A DNA stretch of 30,617 nucleotides from JAFARZ01 sp035651595. GTDB taxonomy: Bacteria; Actinomycetota; Actinomycetes; Streptosporangiales; Streptosporangiaceae. Below are positions 14,457 to 22,484 of this stretch, piece by piece. The position numbers were made by a program, and so were the translations under genes. Position 1 is the first letter of the stretch. Each line of letters starts with the position of its first letter. Under the pieces are notes generated by a model, which did no database searches, had not been told where the DNA came from, and was given only the letters and a program-made list of their open reading frames with translations. The stretch lies in contig DASRFJ010000286.1 of NCBI GenBank assembly GCA_035651595.1, positions 1 to 30,617 on the forward strand. Reading direction: 5' to 3'.

Positions 14457-15343
14457 ACCCTGCGCAAGCGAGAGCCGCCGAACAGTCCGTCGGGCCGCAG
14501 CATCAGCACCACGACGAGCAGCGCCATCGCGGCGATCGCGGTCAGGTCGGAGCCGCGGCCGCCGCCTATGTAACCGCCCACGTAGCTGAGGCCGACGCCG
14601 AGGATCAGCCCGCCGGTCACCGCGCCCGTCGGGCTGTCCAGGCCGCCGATGACCGCGGCGGTGAACCCGTAGACGAAGATCGAGTCCATACTGTTCGGGT
14701 ACAGGAACGTGGACGGGGAGACGAGCACGCCGGCCAGCGCGCCGAGCAGGCCGGCCAGCGCCCAGCCGACGGTGAGCACCCTGGCCACCCGGATGCCGGA
14801 CAGCCGGGCGACCGTGGCATTGAACGCGGCGGCGCGCATCCGCAGCCCGGCGCTGGTGAACCGGAACGCGACCGCCAGGATCAGCGTGCTGGCCAGGACC
14901 ACCCCGGCGACGAACTCGTCGAATCTGGACACGCCCAGCGGGGTCTTGCCCAGGTGCACGCCGGTGATGGAGAACGCGGTGGGGAACGACCGGAACTGCC
15001 CGCCGAAGAAGATGCCGGCCAGCCCCTCCACGAGGATCAGCAGCCCGATCGTGACGATGACCGAGTTCAGCTCGGGCCGCCCGACCGTGGGCCGGATCAC
15101 GGAGAGCTCCACGACGGCGCCGAGCAGCAGGCCGGCCACCAGCGCCACGAAGAATCCCGCCCAGTAGTCGCCGGTCTTGTAGACGACCTCGAGCGCGATG
15201 AACGTGGTCAGCATCGCCATGCCGCCCTGGGCGAAGTTCAGCAGCCGGGTGCCGCGCCAGATGAGCACCAGGGACAGCGCGATCGCGGCGTACACCATCC
15301 CGAACACGATCCCGCTGAGCGTGAACTGAATGAACTCTGTCAT
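14453..15343 (-). CDS. ABC transporter permease, LivH-like
   Basis: This integral membrane permease of 296 residues starts MTEFIQFTLSGIVFGMVYA, a typical LivH start. NFAQGGMAML at about 37-46 is the family signature, and MRAAAFNATVARLSGIRVARVL is the coupling-loop region contacting the ATPases. About eight transmembrane segments are seen. It lies 2 nt downstream of livF and overlaps livM by 4 nt, so the five transporter cistrons are co-translated. Confidence 0.92.
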   Translation of the reverse strand: MTEFIQFTLSGIVFGMVYAAIALSLVLIWRGTRLLNFAQGGMAMLTTFIALEVVYKTGDYWAGFFVALVAGLLLGAVVELSVIRPTVGRPELNSVIVTIGLLILVEGLAGIFFGGQFRSFPTAFSITGVHLGKTPLGVSRFDEFVAGVVLASTLILAVAFRFTSAGLRMRAAAFNATVARLSGIRVARVLTVGWALAGLLGALAGVLVSPSTFLYPNSMDSIFVYGFTAAVIGGLDSPTGAVTGGLILGVGLSYVGGYIGGGRGSDLTAIAAMALLVVVLMLRPDGLFGGSRLRRV

Positions 15344-15345
15344 TC

Positions 15346-16068
15346 TCAGAACCCCAGGTAGTGGTGGCGGAGCGCGACGTCCTTGGCCAGGGACTGCGCG
15401 TCGGCGGTGGCGACGACCTTGCCCAGGTTGAGCACTACGCCGGTGTCGGCGATCGCCAGCGCGCCGCGGGCGTTCTGCTCGACGAGGATGATCGTGATGC
15501 CGTTCTCCCGGCTCAACCGGGTGACCATGTCCATGACCTGGGCCATCACCAGCGGCGCCAGGCCGAGCGACGGCTCGTCGAGCAGCAGGATCCGCGGCCG
15601 GGCGAGCAGCGCGCGGGCGATCACGAGCATCTGCCGCTCGCCGCCGGACAGCGTCGCGGCGAGCTTGCGGCGCCGTTCCGCGAGCGGTGCGAACCGGTCG
15701 TAGGCGTCGCCCAGGCCGCGGGCGCGCTCCGCCTTGCTGACCCGGCGTGCCATCAGGCCGATCCGCAGGTTCTCCTCGACGGTGAGCTCGGCGATCACGC
15801 CGTGGCCTTCGGGGACGTGCGCGACCCCGTTTCTCGCCATGACCTCGGGGGCGTGCCCGGTCATGTCGGCGCCGTGCAGGCGGACGCTGCCGGTGCGGGG
15901 CTTGACCAGGCCGCTGATCGTGCGCAGCAGCGTGGTCTTGCCGGCCCCGTTGGCACCGAGCACCGCGGTGATCGTGCCGGCCGGCGCGCTGATGCTCACC
16001 CCGTTCAGCGCGGTCACGCCGCCGTAGCCGGCCACGACGCCGTCGACCGCGAGCGCGGGCTCAGTCAT
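15346..16068 (-). CDS. ABC transporter ATPase, LivF-like
   Basis: This 240-residue ATPase has Walker A GANGAGKTT at 38-46, the Q-loop region near the LivF-type HVPEGHGVIAELTVEENL, the ABC signature LSGGERQ and Walker B RILLLDEPSLGL. The conserved HVPEG block separates LivF from LivG. It overlaps the end of livG by 8 bp (ATGACTGA). It forms the nucleotide-binding heterodimer with the LivG-like protein on the cytoplasmic face. Confidence 0.94.
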   Translation of the reverse strand: MTEPALAVDGVVAGYGGVTALNGVSISAPAGTITAVLGANGAGKTTLLRTISGLVKPRTGSVRLHGADMTGHAPEVMARNGVAHVPEGHGVIAELTVEENLRIGLMARRVSKAERARGLGDAYDRFAPLAERRRKLAATLSGGERQMLVIARALLARPRILLLDEPSLGLAPLVMAQVMDMVTRLSRENGITIILVEQNARGALAIADTGVVLNLGKVVATADAQSLAKDVALRHHYLGF

Positions 16069-16852
16069 GAGTCGCCTCCGGCGCGGGAGCGAAGGTACCC
16101 AGGTAGGCGGCGGTCACCGCCGGGTCGGCCCGCACCTCGGCCGGCGTGCCGGCCGCGATCACCTTGCCGAAGTCCAGCACGGTGATCGTGTCGCAGACCG
16201 ACATCATCAGGTCCATGTGGTGCTCGACCACGACCAGGGAGGTCTCCCCCGCCAGGTCGCGGATGAGCGCTCCGAGTTCGGCGAGCTCGGACTCGTCCAG
16301 CCCGCTGGCCGGCTCGTCGAGCAGCAGCAGCCGGGGCCTGGCGGCCAGCGCCCGGGCCAGCGCGACCCGCTTGCGCATCCCGTACGAGAGCTCGCCGGGC
16401 CGCATGTCCGCGAGCCCGCCGGCGTCCACCCGGTCCAGCGCCTGCTGAGCCGCCGCGGCGAGCGCTCGTTCATCCCTGGTCGCTCGCGGCAGGCTGAGCA
16501 GCGCGGACCAGAACCCGGCGGTGGCCCGCGGCGTCGCGCCGACCATCACGTTCTCCAGCACGGTGAGGTGGCTGAACAGCCCGACGCCCTGGAGCGTGCG
16601 GGCGACGCCGAATCCGGCGAGCCGGTGCGGGCGGAGGTTGCGCCGTGGCTCGCCGCCGATCCACACCTCGCCGCGATCGGGCTGGATGAACCCGCACAGC
16701 ACGTTCAGCAGCGTGGTCTTGCCGGCCCCGTTGGGCCCGATCACGCCGGCCACGTGCCGCGGCGGCACGGACAGCGATACCGCGTCGAGCGCGGTCAGCC
16801 CGCCGAACCTGACGGTTACCTCGCGGACGTCAAGCACTGAACTGCCATTCAT
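16061..16852 (-). CDS. ABC transporter ATPase, LivG-like, first gene of the operon
   Basis: This 263-residue ATPase has Walker A GPNGAGKTT at 39-47, the LivG-type FGVARTLQGVGLFSHLTVLENV, the signature ELSYGMRKRVALARAL (LSYG replacing LSGG) and Walker B RLLLLDEPASGLD. The ATG at 16852 follows GAGGGA with an 8-bp gap. It heads the minus-strand operon livG-livF-livH-livM-livK-tetR and is divergent from the acetoacetyl-CoA synthetase-like gene across 147 bp. Confidence 0.94.
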   Translation of the reverse strand: MNGSSVLDVREVTVRFGGLTALDAVSLSVPPRHVAGVIGPNGAGKTTLLNVLCGFIQPDRGEVWIGGEPRRNLRPHRLAGFGVARTLQGVGLFSHLTVLENVMVGATPRATAGFWSALLSLPRATRDERALAAAAQQALDRVDAGGLADMRPGELSYGMRKRVALARALAARPRLLLLDEPASGLDESELAELGALIRDLAGETSLVVVEHHMDLMMSVCDTITVLDFGKVIAAGTPAEVRADPAVTAAYLGTFAPAPEATHD

Positions 16853-16880
16853 GACATTCGTCCCTCGTCGGGGTGGGAGC

Positions 16881-16907
16881 GAACGTTCAGTTATGAATCA
16901 CCATTCA
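16881..16907. promoter_or_regulatory. Candidate TetR operator in the divergent control region
   Basis: The region holds the palindrome GAACGTTC (16881-16888). It also has three regularly spaced half-sites: TTCA (16886-16889), 4 bp, TGAAT (16894-16898), 4 bp, ATTCA (16903-16907). Any neighbouring pair makes an inverted repeat. It lies 29 bp from livG and about 93 bp from the CoA-ligase gene, a suitable place to control both. The regulator is inferred to be the TetR at the end of the transporter operon. Confidence 0.4.
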
Positions 16908-16999
16908 GACATGATGTGCGAGCGGGCGGCAAGGCCTGACCCTCACTTGCCCCCCATTCGTTCCCTAACCGAGACCCGGAGGTCGAGCCACCGTACGTT

Positions 17000-19006
17000 A
17001 TGAATATGGCGGTGAATGATGGGGATCTGCTGTGGACGCCGGCTGCTGACCGGATCGAGGACGCGAACATCACCGCGTTCACCCGGTGGCTCGGCGCCGA
17101 GCGCGGGCTGTCGTTCGATGTGACGTCGGCGGCGGGATACCACGAGCTGTGGCGCTGGTCGGTGACCGACCTCGACGGGTTCTGGCGGGCGGTCTGGGAC
17201 TACTGCGGGGTGCGCGGGTCGGCGCCGCCGACCGCGGTGCTGGGCTCGCGCGCCATGCCCGGCGCGCAGTGGTTTCCCGGCGCGCGGCTGAACTACGCCG
17301 AGCACGTGCTGCGCCAGGAACGGCCAGGCACGGACGCGCTGTACCACCTGTCCGAGACAGAGCCCATGAACGCGGTGTCCTGGGACACGCTGGCCGGCTC
17401 GGTCCGGGTGCTGGCCACCTGGCTGCGCGCGGCCGGGGTCCGGCCCGGCGACCGGGTCGCGTCGTGGCTGCCGAACATTCCGCAGGCGGTGATCGCGATG
17501 CTGGCCACGACCAGTATCGGGGCGATCTGGACGAGCTGCTCGCCGGACTTCGGCTGGCACGGGACGGTGGACCGGTTCCGGCAGTGCGAGGCCAAGGTGC
17601 TGTTCTGCGTGGACGGGTACCGGTACGGCGGCCGGGCGCACGACCGGGCCGCCGAGCTGGCCAGGGTGATCGCGGAACTGCCGAGCCTGACCCGCGTCGT
17701 CGCGGTGCCCGGGCCCACCGGGACCGTCGCGGTGGGCGCGCTGCCGTGGGACTCGGTGCTGTCCGGTCCCCCGGTGCCGGCCGCGGAGTTCGCGTTCGAG
17801 CAGGTGCCGTTCGCGCATCCGCTGTGGATCCTGTTCTCCTCCGGCACGACCGGGCTGCCGAAGGCCATTACGCACAGCCACGGCGGCATCCTGATCGAGC
17901 AGCTGAAGCTCCAGACGCTGCACATGGACCTCAAGCCGGGCGACCGGATGCTGTTCTACACCACGACCGGCTGGATGATGTGGAACTTCCTGGTCAGCTC
18001 GCTGCTGCTGGGCGTCCGGCCGGTGCTGTACGACGGGAGTCCCGCCTGGCCAGGGCCGGACGCGCTGTGGCGGGCGGCCGCGGCGGCGAAGGTGTCGTTC
18101 TTCGGCGCCAGCCCGGCCTTCGTGGCCATGCAGACGCAGGCCGGTGTCGTGCCCCGCGCCACGTTCGAGCTGCCGGCGCTGCGGTCGGTGATGCTGGCGG
18201 GATCCCCGGTGTCGGCCGAGTGCGGCGCCTGGTTCTACCGGAACGTCTCACCAGACCTGTGGCTGTGCAGCGGCAGCGGCGGGACGGACATCTGCAGCGG
18301 GTTCGTCGGCGGGATGGTGACGCTGCCGGTGTACGCGGGCGAGATCCAGGCGCGGCACCTCGGGGTGGCCGCGTACGCGTACGACGAGGCCGGCGAGGTG
18401 CTCACCGACCAGGTCGGCGAGATGGTGATCACCGAGCCGCTGCCGTCCATGCCGGTACGGCTGTGGAACGACCCGGACGGGTCGGTCTACCGTGCCACGT
18501 ACTTCGCCGACTACCCCGGCGTGTGGCGGCAAGGCGACTTCTTCCGGGTGAACGCGCGCGGCGGATGCTTCGTGCTCGGCCGCAGCGACGCCACGCTGAA
18601 CCGGCACGGCGTGCGGATCGGCACCGCGGAGATCTACGCGGCGCTGGAGGCGGTGCCGGAGGTGGCGGACGCGCTCATCGTGAACCTGGACCTGCCCGGC
18701 GGCGCGTTCTTCATGCCGCTGTTCGTACGGCTGGCCGAGGGGGCTTGCCTGGACGACACGTTGTCCGCGCGGATCGCCGAGCGGCTGCGCACGGCGTACA
18801 CGCCGCGGCACGTGCCGGACCGGATCATCGCGGTGCCGGCCATCCCGACGACGCTGACCGGCAAGAAAATGGAGGTACCGGTGCGGAAGATCCTGCTCGG
18901 CACCCCGCCCGAGCAGGCCGCCAACCCCGACGCGATGGCCGATCCCTCGTCCCTCGACGCGTTCGTCGACTACGCCAGGAACCAGGGAGACTACGAGCGT
19001 GACTGA
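17000..19006 (+). CDS. Acetoacetyl-CoA synthetase-like acyl-CoA ligase
   Basis: This 668-residue ANL ligase has the length and landmarks of acetoacetate-CoA ligases. The N-terminal cap is WFPGARLNYAEHVL at 91-104, the phosphate loop SSGTTGLPK at 280-288, and then GWMMWNFLVSSL and GGTDICSGFVGG. The adenylate hinge is near GVRIGTAEIY and the catalytic lysine is K622 in LTGKK. It would activate a short acid, acetoacetate or a relative, with ATP and CoA. No strong ribosome site fits: GGAGG at 16978-16982 is 17 nt from the ATG at 17000. It is the first gene of a tightly packed operon with acyl-CoA dehydrogenase, CoA-transferase and hydratase genes. That context suggests it primes the imported compound; the true substrate may differ from acetoacetate. 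Confidence 0.9.
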   Translation: MNMAVNDGDLLWTPAADRIEDANITAFTRWLGAERGLSFDVTSAAGYHELWRWSVTDLDGFWRAVWDYCGVRGSAPPTAVLGSRAMPGAQWFPGARLNYAEHVLRQERPGTDALYHLSETEPMNAVSWDTLAGSVRVLATWLRAAGVRPGDRVASWLPNIPQAVIAMLATTSIGAIWTSCSPDFGWHGTVDRFRQCEAKVLFCVDGYRYGGRAHDRAAELARVIAELPSLTRVVAVPGPTGTVAVGALPWDSVLSGPPVPAAEFAFEQVPFAHPLWILFSSGTTGLPKAITHSHGGILIEQLKLQTLHMDLKPGDRMLFYTTTGWMMWNFLVSSLLLGVRPVLYDGSPAWPGPDALWRAAAAAKVSFFGASPAFVAMQTQAGVVPRATFELPALRSVMLAGSPVSAECGAWFYRNVSPDLWLCSGSGGTDICSGFVGGMVTLPVYAGEIQARHLGVAAYAYDEAGEVLTDQVGEMVITEPLPSMPVRLWNDPDGSVYRATYFADYPGVWRQGDFFRVNARGGCFVLGRSDATLNRHGVRIGTAEIYAALEAVPEVADALIVNLDLPGGAFFMPLFVRLAEGACLDDTLSARIAERLRTAYTPRHVPDRIIAVPAIPTTLTGKKMEVPVRKILLGTPPEQAANPDAMADPSSLDAFVDYARNQGDYERD

Positions 19007-20153
19007 GCTGAACGAGGAAGAGAGCGCGATGGTGGCTCTCGTCCGCGAATTCGTCGACCGGGAGGTCAGGCCGGCCGCGCGGGACCTGGAACACGCGAAT
19101 GCGTATCCCGAGGCGCTGATCGAGCAGATGAAGCGGCTCGGCGTCTTCGGCCTGGCGATCCCCGAGCCGTGGGGCGCCGGAATGGTCAGCACCCAGTGCT
19201 TCGCGCTGGTCACCGAGGAGCTGTCGCGCGGCTGGATGAGCCTGGCCGGGGCGATGGGCGGCCACACGGTGGTCGCCACGTTGATCAAGCTGTACGGCAC
19301 TCCGGCGCAGCAGGACACCTACCTGCCGCGGATGGCCACCGGCGAGTTGCGTGCGGCCATGGCGCTGACCGAGCCCGGCGGCGGCTCCGACCTCCAGGCG
19401 ATCCGCACCGTGGCGCGGCGGGACGGCGGGTGCTACGTCATCAGCGGCTCGAAGACCTGGATCACCAACGCCCGGCGGGCCGGGCTGGTCGCGCTGCTGT
19501 GCAAGACCGACCTCTCGGCCCCGCCCGCGCACGGCGGGATCAGCATCGTGCTGGCCGAGCCGGGTCCTGGCTTCGAGGTGTCCCGTGACCTGCCGAAGCT
19601 CGGCTACAAAGGCATCGAGAGCTGCGAGATCACGCTTTCGGATGTCACGGTCCCGGAGTCCGCGCTGCTGGGCGAGCGCGAAGGCGAGGGATTCGCGCAG
19701 ATGATGCGCGGCCTGGAGATCGGCCGGATCCAGGTCGCGTCCCGCGCGCTCGGGGTCGCCCAGGCCGCGCTGGACGACTCGTTGCGGTACGCGCAGCAGC
19801 GGGAGGCGTTCGGCAAGCCGATCTGGCAGCACCAGTCGATCGGCAACTACCTGGCCGACATGGCGACCAGGCTGACCGCCGCCCGCCAGCTCGTGCTGTA
19901 CGCCGCGCGGTGCTACGACTCGGGACTGCGCGCGGACATGGAGGCCGGCATGGCCAAGCTGTTCGCCTCGGAGACCGCTATGCAGATCGCCCTCGACGCG
20001 GTCCGCATCCACGGCGGATACGGGTACTCCACCGAATTCGACGTGGAGCGGTACTTCCGCGACGCGCCCCTGATGATCGTCGGTGAAGGCACCAACGAGA
20101 TCCAGCGCAACGTCATCGCCCGCCAGCTGATCCAGCGGAATCCGGTGGTGTGA
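18999..20153 (+). CDS. Acyl-CoA dehydrogenase
   Basis: This FAD enzyme of 384 residues oxidises an acyl-CoA to the 2-enoyl-CoA. The flavin- and substrate-binding motif MALTEPGGGSD is at 121-131 and SGSKTWITNA at 149-158. The C-terminal helical domain has RIHGGYGYSTEFDVERYFRD, and the catalytic base is E364 in GEGTNEIQR. The E364 position is that of short/medium-chain and glutaryl-type enzymes, not the isovaleryl type. The GTG at 18999 overlaps the ligase stop by 8 bp, with AGGGAG upstream. Electrons would pass to ETF. The exact chain length is not readable. Confidence 0.94.
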   Translation: MTELNEEESAMVALVREFVDREVRPAARDLEHANAYPEALIEQMKRLGVFGLAIPEPWGAGMVSTQCFALVTEELSRGWMSLAGAMGGHTVVATLIKLYGTPAQQDTYLPRMATGELRAAMALTEPGGGSDLQAIRTVARRDGGCYVISGSKTWITNARRAGLVALLCKTDLSAPPAHGGISIVLAEPGPGFEVSRDLPKLGYKGIESCEITLSDVTVPESALLGEREGEGFAQMMRGLEIGRIQVASRALGVAQAALDDSLRYAQQREAFGKPIWQHQSIGNYLADMATRLTAARQLVLYAARCYDSGLRADMEAGMAKLFASETAMQIALDAVRIHGGYGYSTEFDVERYFRDAPLMIVGEGTNEIQRNVIARQLIQRNPVV

Positions 20154-21314
20154 ATGACCGGCCCGCTGCCGCTGGACGGGATCCTGATCGTCGCCCTGGA
20201 GCAGGCCGTCGCCGTCCCGTTCGCCACCCGCCAGCTCGCCGACCTCGGTGCACGGGTCATCAAGATCGAGCGGCCGGAAACGGGCGACTTCGCCCGCCAC
20301 TACGACCGGACCGTCCTCGGCCAGTCCAGCTACTTCGTGTGGCTGAACCGGGGTAAGGAGTCCGTCGAGCTCGACGTCAAGAGCGACGCCGGGCAACGGC
20401 TCATCGCCGCGATGCTCAGCCGAGCCGACGTGTTCGTGCAGAACCTCGCCCCGGGAGCGGCCGAACGGCTCGGCCTTCGCGCCGATGAGCTCCAGGCCCG
20501 GCATCCGCGGCTGATCTGCTGCTCGGTGTCCGGCTACGGCCCGGACGGGCCTTATCAGCACAAGAAGGCCTACGACCTGCTGGTGCAGTGCGAATCCGGG
20601 CTGGTGTCGGTGACCGGCTCGCCGTCTGAGCCGGCCAAGGCGGGGATCTCGGTGGCGGACATCGCGGCCGGCATGTACGCCTACAGCGGGATCTTGACCG
20701 CGCTGTACCAGCGGGAACGCACCGGGCGCGGGTCCGTCCTCGAGGTGGCGATGCTGGACGCCCTGGGCGAGTGGATGAGCCAGCCTTACTACTTCTCGGT
20801 CTACGGACAGCAGGAGGTCCCGCGCACCGGCGCCAGGCACGCGTCGATCTCCCCGTACGGCCCGTATGCCACTGCGGACGGGCAGGTCTTCCTCGGGATC
20901 CAGAACGAGCGTGAGTGGGCGGTCCTCTGCGAACGTGTGCTGCACCGGCCGGAACTGATCGCGGACGAGCGGTTCGCCACCAACCCGGACCGGGTCGCGC
21001 ACGACGCGGAACTCCGGGCGATCATCGAGGGGGTGACCGGCGCCATGGCCCCCGACGACGTCGTGGCCCTGCTCGACGGCGCCGGCATCGCCAGCGCCCG
21101 GTTGCGTACCCCGGCCGGGTTCGCGGAACATCCCCAGCTCACCGCCCGGGAACGGTGGCGCGACATGGCCACGCCGGGCGGTCAGGTGCGGACCGTGCTG
21201 CCTCCGGTCAGCGTGGCTGGGAGGGAGCCGGCGATCCGGCCAGTCCCCGCGCTCGGCGAGCACACGGCGGCGGTTTTCGCCGAATTCGGCGTGGCCTTGC
21301 CCAGACGGCAATGA
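20154..21314 (+). CDS. CaiB/BaiF family CoA-transferase (family III)
   Basis: This 386-residue protein starts with the family pattern LDGILIVALEQAVAVPFATRQLADLGARVIKIE, followed by FVWLNRGKESVELDVK and the active-site aspartate D141 in HKKAYDLLVQ. Family III enzymes form an aspartyl-CoA thioester and move CoA from a donor to an organic acid. The ATG directly follows the acyl-CoA dehydrogenase stop (TGAATG), so translation is coupled. In this operon it may load the substrate from another CoA ester or recycle CoA. The acceptor is unknown. Confidence 0.93.
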   Translation: MTGPLPLDGILIVALEQAVAVPFATRQLADLGARVIKIERPETGDFARHYDRTVLGQSSYFVWLNRGKESVELDVKSDAGQRLIAAMLSRADVFVQNLAPGAAERLGLRADELQARHPRLICCSVSGYGPDGPYQHKKAYDLLVQCESGLVSVTGSPSEPAKAGISVADIAAGMYAYSGILTALYQRERTGRGSVLEVAMLDALGEWMSQPYYFSVYGQQEVPRTGARHASISPYGPYATADGQVFLGIQNEREWAVLCERVLHRPELIADERFATNPDRVAHDAELRAIIEGVTGAMAPDDVVALLDGAGIASARLRTPAGFAEHPQLTARERWRDMATPGGQVRTVLPPVSVAGREPAIRPVPALGEHTAAVFAEFGVALPRRQ

Positions 21315-21326
21315 AAGCATGGACCG

Positions 21327-21707
21327 GTGAGCAATCTGGAGCGGGCGGTCTACGTACTCCAGGCCCGCAAGGCGGCCATCGGCGACGGCACCGAGGTCCG
21401 GCGGCTGCTGCCGCAGCGGAATCTCCGTACCGTGGCCCGGCGCGATGGCACACCTGCCGGCCGGCCTGTCCCGTATCACCCTCGAGCCGTTCGAGGGTAC
21501 CCGGAATCCAGCCCGGTTTTTCGTGCTAGGCGGCGAGCCATTCGGGGAACGACTGCTGATGTGGTGGAACTTCGTCGCGCGAACCGCGGAGGAAATCGTC
21601 GCCGCGCGTCGGACTGGGTAGCGGGCCGGTTCGCCCCGGTCCGCGCCTGCGACCTGGCGCCGCTCCCCGCGCCGGAGCTGGCCGCCGGCCGTCTTCGTCC
21701 GAAATAG
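21327..21707 (+). pseudogene. Decayed pirin-family gene
   Basis: Pieces of a pirin (cupin) protein lie in order but in different frames. The N-side piece, VRRLLPQRNLRTV, is in the frame starting at GTG 21327. After a gap where most of the first cupin domain should be, the frame from ATG 21445 reads FFVLGGEPFGERLLMWWNFV, a pirin C-terminal hallmark, until the TAG at 21619-21621. The C-terminal SDWVAGRFAPV through APELAAGRLRP is back in the first frame. Intact pirins are near 300 residues; this remnant spans about 126 codons. It therefore has one large internal deletion and at least two frame changes. It sits between the CoA-transferase and hydratase genes and leaves their operon order intact. 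Confidence 0.8.
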
Positions 21708-21722
21708 CCCGGAGGTAGACCC

Positions 21723-22484
21723 ATGGAGCATGTGCTCGTCGAGCGAGCTGGCGACTTCGCCACCGTGACGATGAACCGCCCGCAGCGCCGCAACGCGCTG
21801 TCGCTGGACCACATGCGGGAGCTCATCGCCGCGTTCACCTCGATTGGCGAGAGCGACGCCCGCGGGATCGTGCTGGCCGGCAACGGCCCGGTGTTCAGCG
21901 CGGGACACGACTTCGCCGACGTGGCCGGCAAGGATCACGCCGCGGTGCGGCGCCTGCTCACCACGTGCACCGAGCTGATGCTGCTCATTCAGCAGGTCCC
22001 GCAGCCGGTCCTGGCCCGGGTGCACGGGCTGGCGACGGCGGCCGGCTGCCAGCTGGTGGCGAGCGCCGACCTGGCGGTCGCCAGCGCGGACGCCGGGTTC
22101 GCCGCGCCCGGCGGCAAGGGCGGCTGGTTCTGCCATACGCCGATGGTGGCTATCGCGCGCAACGTAGGCCGCAAGCGCGCCGCCGAACTGGCGCTCACCG
22201 GCGACACGATCGACGCGCGCACCGCGCTCGACTGGGGCCTGGTGAACCGGGTCGCGCCGGCCGCGCAGCTCGATGACGCGGTCCACGACCTGCTGGAGCG
22301 TGCGACCCGCGGCTCGGCGGAAAGCAAGGGCGTCGGCAAGCAGGCGCTCTACGCGCAGATCGACCTGGACCAGCCGAAGGCCTATGCCCATGCCGTCGAG
22401 GTGATGGCGGCGACCAGCCAGCTGCCCGATGCCCAGGAAGGCATCGCGGCGTTCCTCGAGAAGCGCAAGCCCCGCTGGCGCTAG
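21723..22484 (+). CDS. Enoyl-CoA hydratase/isomerase homologue, ECHDC3-like
   Basis: This crotonase-fold protein of 253 residues has the oxyanion-hole elements FSAGHDF at 58-64 and ATAAGCQLVASADLAVAS at 104-121. The sequence LIQQVPQPVLARVHGLATAAG and the end EGIAAFLEKRKPRW resemble human ECHDC3 more than classical hydratases. The two glutamates of classical hydratase are replaced: Q110 stands where E144 should be, and the E164 position reads APGGKG. Simple water addition is therefore doubtful, and another crotonase reaction or a thioesterase or regulatory role is possible. The ATG at 21723 has GGAGG at 21711-21715. It is the last gene of the CoA operon. It converges on the sortase frame, with 290 bp of overlap if the full sortase frame is used. 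Confidence 0.9.
   Translation: MEHVLVERAGDFATVTMNRPQRRNALSLDHMRELIAAFTSIGESDARGIVLAGNGPVFSAGHDFADVAGKDHAAVRRLLTTCTELMLLIQQVPQPVLARVHGLATAAGCQLVASADLAVASADAGFAAPGGKGGWFCHTPMVAIARNVGRKRAAELALTGDTIDARTALDWGLVNRVAPAAQLDDAVHDLLERATRGSAESKGVGKQALYAQIDLDQPKAYAHAVEVMAATSQLPDAQEGIAAFLEKRKPRWR

Noticed and set aside
16861..16999. A KstR site in the livG/ligase intergenic region
   Set aside because: GAACGTTC lacks the two-base gap of the KstR core AACnnGTT, so it does not fit that regulator.
18825..22391. A 1188-codon open frame on the minus strand
   Set aside because: It lies wholly opposite the ligase, acyl-CoA dehydrogenase, CaiB and hydratase genes, is Arg/Gly/His-rich and shows no family motifs. 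It is an antisense shadow of high-GC codon use.
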